A stretch of DNA of 64,000 nt from DAOUJI01 sp965219565. GTDB lineage: Bacteria; Chloroflexota; Dehalococcoidia; Lucifugimonadales; JAGWBF01. Location: assembly GCA_965219565.1 (NCBI GenBank), contig OZ244780.1, positions 3,038,001 through 3,102,000 on the forward strand, in the 5' to 3' direction. This document shows positions 59,944-64,000 of the stretch, in pieces. Within the stretch, counting starts at the first letter, position 1. Every line of letters starts with the position of its first letter. The notes under the pieces were generated by a model that made no database searches, was not told the origin of the DNA, and saw nothing but the letters and a program-made list of their open reading frames with translations. A program made the position numbers and the translations under genes.

Positions 59944-60654
59944 GGGGCCTTGTTCCGAAAATGGCCCCTGTTCCACAAATCGAGTGTCTGTTCCAAAAGT
60001 CCCGGACTTGGCCACCCTTGCAATCTCCTTTCAACTTGAGGCTGGCTCTTCTAGCCCGGCCCCCCACCCCAGCTGGCTATGACCTTCTGGCATGCTTCCC
60101 CGAAACGCTCTCCGAGGTGTACAGGAGTATCGATTGCGCTTACTAACTCTTGGTACCGGTCCTCGTCGTAGGGTTCCTCGGCGTCCTGTGTTCTGAGTGC
60201 GTCGACCCCTTGCCCCAGGGCCTTGAGCCAAGGCTCGTGGTACCCTCTCCTGAACTCAACCGAGAGCGGGCCATCGTAGCTCTCTTGGTGTTCTAGGTGC
60301 GCCTCGGCCATCTCCACGGCCTCGCCCCAAGTGCCACCGTCGCGACCGGCGAGGGTCGTCACCCAGTTCCGGATGGCCTCCTCGCTGCAACTGTGCTCAG
60401 CATACTCCGCTATGCCATAGGTGGCGGAGGAACCGGGGCCGTCCTGCTCTCCATTGCCTCCCCCGCACCCGACCACCAGTAGCAGCAGGACTGCCGCAAC
60501 CAGCACGCCCGCTGCCCAACAGGTGCGGCCAGCACTCAAACCACTAGCAATCATGCGCGTATCTCTCATCTCACGTCCTTACGGGGCCTTGTTCCTCAAA
60601 TGCCGGCTTTGTTCCAAAAGTCAGCCCGAATTAGGCTTTTTGGAACAAAGCCCC
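59944..60654. mobile_element. 711-bp non-autonomous transposon carrying a lipoprotein gene
   Basis: Ends are inverted repeats GGGGCCTTGTTCC (59944-59956) and, on the minus strand, GGGGCTTTGTTCC (60654-60642). It is flanked by the 5-bp duplication ACAGA (59939-59943 and 60655-60659) inside a PIN gene. Extra subterminal copies of TGTTCC plus an A-run lie at 59969, 59989, 60590 and 60610, as in elements whose transposase binds several sites. There is no transposase; the cargo is a single lipoprotein gene. GGGG ends and 5-bp duplications are known for Tn3- and Tn7-like families, either of which could mobilise it in trans. Confidence 0.8.
60051..60569 (-). CDS. Small lipoprotein, cargo of the transposon-like element
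   Basis: A 172-aa precursor with signal helix (AAGVLVAAVLLLLVVGC) and lipobox Cys36, followed by a GGGNGEQDGPGSS linker and a helical domain containing HSCSEEAIRNWVTTLAGRDG and a Cys near the C-terminus (EACQKVIASW). Alternative start ATG at codon 7. No family recognised. It is the only gene inside the 711-bp element, so it is either captured cargo or a host gene bracketed by element ends. Cell-surface location is inferred. Confidence 0.65.
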   Translation of the reverse strand: MRDTRMIASGLSAGRTCWAAGVLVAAVLLLLVVGCGGGNGEQDGPGSSATYGIAEYAEHSCSEEAIRNWVTTLAGRDGGTWGEAVEMAEAHLEHQESYDGPLSVEFRRGYHEPWLKALGQGVDALRTQDAEEPYDEDRYQELVSAIDTPVHLGERFGEACQKVIASWGGGPG

Positions 60655-60872
60655 ACAGAGAGGTGAGAACGTCTTCCAGAAAAAGCCGGGCGGTCTCAGG
60701 CGTGGCCCCAAGTTTGCCGATAACTATGTTCATTGTCTCCTGGACGACCTGATAGCTGATGCAGGCGCTCGAGTCCTCCAAGCTGCGGCGGACGAGGTTC
60801 TCTGCCAGTTGGCGTTTGTGGGCGTCGGTTTCATCGAACATGTAAATGAAGACATTGGAGTCTATGAAGTCT

Positions 60873-61097
60873 TCAACGCTCATTCATCTCTTCCCGAGTG
60901 AACTTGCGCCCGCCGGTGGACAACTTGCCCCGCAACTCCCGCATCACCTCCATAGCCCTTTCAGCCTGTCGTTCACGCCCAACGTAGTCCGCGAGCCAAA
61001 GACGAAATTTAGCGTTCAAGGTTGTTTGCTCTGCCGCGGCGCGGCGTCGGGCCGCTTCTATCAAGTTCTCGTCGGCGCTGAGTGTTATGTTTTTCAT
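60873..61097 (-). CDS. VapB-like antitoxin
   Basis: A 74-aa ribbon-helix-helix-type protein (MKNITLSADENLIEAARRRAAAEQTTLNAKFRLWLADYVG) with a toxin-binding tail (ELRGKLSTGGRKFTREEMNER). ATG 61097 is preferred over the ORF start nine codons upstream because AAGGA lies before it. It overlaps the disrupted PIN gene by 11 nt, so it was the antitoxin of that now-broken pair. Confidence 0.72.
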   Translation of the reverse strand: MKNITLSADENLIEAARRRAAAEQTTLNAKFRLWLADYVGRERQAERAMEVMRELRGKLSTGGRKFTREEMNER

Positions 61098-61279
61098 TCC
61101 TTGGTTCCAGTAGGGATGGTACACGAAAATAGTGTACGCTATTCCCGTGTAGTTGAGAATCCATGCCCCACAGCGACCAGGATCGGCGGGCGCCCAGCCG
61201 TCTGCTGCCGACTTCGCGTTTAATCAACCCATGCCAGTGCGGCAGCGAGGATTCCGCTATCCCGTTCAACCAGGCGGGG

Positions 61280-62368
61280 CTAGACAGCCGCCGCCAGCGC
61301 GTCGCCCATCTCCAACGTGCCCACCTGCCTGCCGCCTGCGCCGGCCACGTCCGGCGTCCGAAGCCCCGACGAAAGGACCTGCTCTACGGCCCGTTCCACT
61401 GCCGCCGCCTCTTCGGTCAGTCCCAGGGAGTAACGCATCATCAGAGCTACACTCAAGACCGTGGCAATGGGGTTGGCCATGCCTTTTCCGGCGATGTCGG
61501 GGGCGGTGCCGTGTATAGGCTCGTACATGCCCATGGTGCGGCGCCCCTCAACGGGAACGCCCGCCAGGCTGGCAGAGGCGAGAAGGCCCATCGAGGCCGC
61601 CAGCACAGCGGCTTCGTCGGTGAGTATGTCCCCGAAGGTGTTCTCGGTAACGATGACGTCAAATCTGGAGGGCCGCTGGATGAGCTGCATAGCGCAGGTG
61701 TCCACTAGAACGTGCTCAAGCTCCACGTCAGGGTACTGCTCAGACATCTCTGTGGCCAGGCGCCTCCACAGCCGGGATGTCTCCAATACGTTGGCCTTGT
61801 CCACCGATGCCAGCCTCTTGCTCCTACGCTGGGCCAGCTCGAACCCCACCCTCAATACACGCTCGATTTCGGCCTGCGTGTAGCGCATGGTGTCAACAGC
61901 CGTCCAGCCCTTCCGGGTTTCACGGCGACCTCTGGGGAGGCCGTAATAGACTCCGCCGGTGAGCTCTCGAATCAGGACAATGTCCACACCTTCCAGGACA
62001 GAGGGCTTCAACACACTGGAGTCCACCAGGTCCGGAAAGACCTTCACCGGGCGAATGTTGGCGAACACTCCCAGTCCTTTCCTGATGGCCAGCAGGCCGT
62101 CCTCGGGCCTGACCGGGGCGGTCGGGTCGTCCCATTTGGGCCCTCCCACCGCTCCGAACAGCAGGGCGTCGGAACCCTGGACCATCTCGACGGTTTCGGG
62201 CTTGAGGGCCGTACCATGCTTGTCGATGGCAACCCCGCCCACGTCGTCGTAGGTGTATCGAAAGCTGTGGCCAAACCTTTTGCCTACAGCGTCCAGCGTC
62301 TTGACTCCTTCGGCGATGACCTCCGGGCCTATGCCGTCCCCAGGCAGGACGGCTATGTTGAACTCCAT
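61280..62368 (-). CDS. leuB: 3-isopropylmalate dehydrogenase
   Basis: Third step of leucine synthesis: oxidative decarboxylation of 3-isopropylmalate with NAD+, 362 aa. EFNIAVLPGDGIGPEVIAEGVKTLDAV is the start, SDALLFGAVGGPKWD follows, and NTFGDILTDEAAVLAASMGLLASASL plus EPIHGTAPDIAGKGMANPIATVLSVAMMMRYSLG-type C-terminal segment carry the metal and substrate sites. Starts 3 nt after the SulP gene's stop; no other leu genes are in the window. Confidence 0.93.
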   Translation of the reverse strand: MEFNIAVLPGDGIGPEVIAEGVKTLDAVGKRFGHSFRYTYDDVGGVAIDKHGTALKPETVEMVQGSDALLFGAVGGPKWDDPTAPVRPEDGLLAIRKGLGVFANIRPVKVFPDLVDSSVLKPSVLEGVDIVLIRELTGGVYYGLPRGRRETRKGWTAVDTMRYTQAEIERVLRVGFELAQRRSKRLASVDKANVLETSRLWRRLATEMSEQYPDVELEHVLVDTCAMQLIQRPSRFDVIVTENTFGDILTDEAAVLAASMGLLASASLAGVPVEGRRTMGMYEPIHGTAPDIAGKGMANPIATVLSVALMMRYSLGLTEEAAAVERAVEQVLSSGLRTPDVAGAGGRQVGTLEMGDALAAAV

Positions 62369-62371
62369 ACC

Positions 62372-64000
62372 TTAATCCTCCGGTGAATTTTTGTCGTTGA
62401 GTATCTCCCTGGCAGTTTCCCTTGCTTCGTCTCGAGTTGTTACGATGCGCTCCTCAGGAACGTTTTTCAGGGCGTCCAGTGCCCGAAGGGTGACGTCGGG
62501 CATGCCCCCGAGACCCATTACGATGCACTCGGTGTCCTGGTCTTTGGCCGTGTCTATGAGCTGCTCCACAACCAATGCTGCGCTGTCGTCCATGTACACC
62601 GTGTCGGAGAAGTCTAGAATCACCACCTCGTGGTCCTGGATGTCGGCTCCGATGGTGTTTATTAGCTTGTTGGACGAGGCCACGGTGAAACTGCCTCTGA
62701 GAGCCACGAGGCCCACCCGTGCGGAGAAAGCGTCCATCTCGTCAGCATCTTCCTCGCTTCCCCCACTGCCAAGAAAACTCCGGTCCAGCAGAGGGATGGA
62801 GACTACAGCATCCAGCTCCAGACGCTCGAACTGACGTGAGCTGGCCATGCCCGCTGCGATAAGGCCGATAGCGACGGCGGTGACGAGGTCCAAGAACACC
62901 GTGAGCCCAAGGGTTATAAGCATCACGAGGAGGTGTTCCGTCTGGACGCGGTGGACGCGCATCATGAAGCGCCAATCTATGATGTCCCAGCCGACTTTCA
63001 TCAGGATGCCCGCAAGGACCGCGTGAGGAATCGACTCTACATACTGACCAAGGCCCAGCACCAGCGCCAGCAAGATTCCGGCCCGGACCACACCTGACAC
63101 CGGTGTTCGTCCACCGGCACGTATGTTCACAACCGTTCCCATGGTGGCCCCGGCTCCTGGCAGTCCCTGGATAAACCCCGTCACCACAGTGCCGATTCCC
63201 TGGCCCACCAACTCCTGGTTCGCGTTGTGGCGAGTGCGGGTTATCGAATCGGCTATCAGTGACGTGAGCAGGCTGTCGATGGCGCCCAGGAGTGCTATGG
63301 TCACGGCAGGCTGCACGGCTCCCACCAACAAACTTCCCGACAGGTCCGGCATCTCGAACGTGGGCAGGCCCGAGGGCACGTCGCCGATGACCGGGGTATC
63401 CGTCAGCCATAAGACGCCGATAAGCGTTCCCACGACCAACGCCGCCAAGGCGGGCGGCAGATACTTTCTAAACTGACTCGGCCACGCCACGCCTACAATC
63501 AGGGTGACGGCGGCGATTATCAATGCGCCGAAATTGACGTCGCTGAACACATCCGGCCATGCGCGAACCGCTGCCAAAGGCCCGCCAGTAGCGACGGGAG
63601 AGCCGAGGAACGGCAGAGTCTGTACCAGGATGATGATTATTCCGATGCCCGACATGAACCCGGATATCACCGAGTATGGCGTGAAAGCCACGAACCGTCC
63701 GATTCTCATTGCGCCCAGCAGAATCTGGATTATTCCGGCCATAATGATTATGGTGAAGACCTTGGGCAAGTCTTCGGCCGGGTTGTCTACGTAGCTGGTG
63801 ACTATAACGGCTACTGCCACGGACATCGGGCCGGTGGGACCGGTTATCTGTGACCGGGTGCCTCCGAACACCGCCGCGAAGAAGCCTGCTGCAATGGCCC
63901 CGTACAAGCCGGCAAGCGGTCCCAGGCCCGAAGCCACGCCAAATCCCAGGGCCACCGGCAGACCGACGACCGCCGCCGTGACCCCGCCGAAGAGGTCTCC
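62372..64000 (-). CDS. SulP-family anion transporter, C-terminal part (cut by window edge)
   Basis: Membrane carrier for sulfate, bicarbonate or other anions; the frame is open from the window end (543 codons here), and the reading GVTAAVVGLPVALGFG at the edge is the first helix, so only a short N-terminal piece is missing. About 10-12 helices are seen, with VFGGTRSQITGPTGPMSVAVAVIV as the SulP signature. The C-terminal cytoplasmic STAS domain includes EVVILDFSDTVYMDDSAALVVEQLI. It precedes leuB by 3 nt, an unusual pairing. Confidence 0.88.
   Translation of the reverse strand, partial: GDLFGGVTAAVVGLPVALGFGVASGLGPLAGLYGAIAAGFFAAVFGGTRSQITGPTGPMSVAVAVIVTSYVDNPAEDLPKVFTIIIMAGIIQILLGAMRIGRFVAFTPYSVISGFMSGIGIIIILVQTLPFLGSPVATGGPLAAVRAWPDVFSDVNFGALIIAAVTLIVGVAWPSQFRKYLPPALAALVVGTLIGVLWLTDTPVIGDVPSGLPTFEMPDLSGSLLVGAVQPAVTIALLGAIDSLLTSLIADSITRTRHNANQELVGQGIGTVVTGFIQGLPGAGATMGTVVNIRAGGRTPVSGVVRAGILLALVLGLGQYVESIPHAVLAGILMKVGWDIIDWRFMMRVHRVQTEHLLVMLITLGLTVFLDLVTAVAIGLIAAGMASSRQFERLELDAVVSIPLLDRSFLGSGGSEEDADEMDAFSARVGLVALRGSFTVASSNKLINTIGADIQDHEVVILDFSDTVYMDDSAALVVEQLIDTAKDQDTECIVMGLGGMPDVTLRALDALKNVPEERIVTTRDEARETAREILNDKNSPED

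Larger units (their letters stand above)
59733..60883 (-). pseudogene. PIN-domain toxin gene interrupted by a transposon-like element
   Basis: Two fragments of one VapC-like gene: 60883-60660 (N-terminal: MSVEDFIDSNVFIYMFDET, QVVQETMNIVI) and 59943-59733 (C-terminal: NPTLSLYQSALGVQARYGFSFYDSLIVAAALDAGC, LYTEDLRHGQ). Removing the 711-bp element and one copy of its 5-bp target duplication rejoins them in frame as ...DVLTSLWGINPTLSL..., restoring all four acidic active-site residues. The upstream antitoxin is intact. The toxin is therefore inactivated, presumably harmless loss. Confidence 0.85.

Noticed and set aside
1..64000. CRISPR arrays, rRNA or prophage
   Set aside because: No regularly spaced direct repeats, no rRNA-like stretches and no phage structural or integrase genes were seen.

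Overview
The window looks like a contig from an uncultured bacterium, most likely a Chloroflexota of the Dehalococcoidia/SAR202 type. This is inferred from about 58-60% GC and the gene mix: a form II CO-dehydrogenase-type molybdenum hydroxylase, LLM flavin oxidoreductase, CaiB-type CoA-transferase, FMN alpha-hydroxyacid oxidase, GMC oxidoreductase, thiolase and acyl-CoA synthetase, with no outer-membrane or LPS genes. No rRNA or tRNA gene was seen, so the placement is not proved.

Layout. 1-8 kb: start of signal peptidase I, a radical SAM/VTT membrane pair, FMN and nitroreductase enzymes, a Lin0512 protein, a VapBC-type module, and an ACP-acyltransferase with a CoA-transferase. 8-11.5 kb: an ABC exporter with three permease genes, two of them tandem paralogues. 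11.8-18 kb: glpX split by an in-frame amber codon, an HTH-inositol-phosphate synthase fusion, and a Zur-ZnuABC zinc uptake block with a 23-bp palindrome between regulator and transporter. 18-25 kb: coxS-L-M-D-E on the minus strand with coxG divergent. 25.4-25.7 kb: tmRNA. 26.1-27.4 kb: a short redox operon, the centre of interest. 27.4-45.5 kb: mostly single metabolic genes (epimerase, PHP, GMC, SirB1, LLM, beta-lactamase-like, DUF1800/NHL, thiolase, TPP enzyme, acyl-CoA synthetase), a second toxin-antitoxin-like pair and a HEPN protein. 45.5-51 kb: nusA-ylxR-infB-rbfA-truB with a small zinc-ribbon gene. 51-64 kb: PHP, dienelactone hydrolase-like, EVE, carB, peptidase MA, JAMM peptidase, a PIN toxin gene broken by a 711-bp transposon-like element, leuB and a SulP transporter cut by the window end.

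Main discovery. At 26554-27000 a gene for a ferredoxin:thioredoxin-reductase-like catalytic subunit reads through two in-frame TGA codons, and at 27023-27265 a glutaredoxin-like gene reads through a third. In the reductase the four cluster-ligand cysteines are kept and exactly the two redox-active cysteines are TGA; in the glutaredoxin the N-terminal cysteine of the CxxC motif is TGA. Each TGA is followed, 20-22 nt on, by the loop of a perfect or near-perfect 7-bp hairpin with a GU in the loop, as expected of bacterial SECIS elements. The pair looks like a selenocysteine-based electron relay (Fe-S/diselenide reductase to selenoglutaredoxin) that gene callers would split or truncate.

Other recurrent signals are promoters whose -10 box lies 6-9 nt before the start codon (probable leaderless mRNAs), several MITE-like inverted repeats, and at least three genes that are broken or recoded (glpX, a membrane protein after the acyl-CoA synthetase, and the PIN gene).
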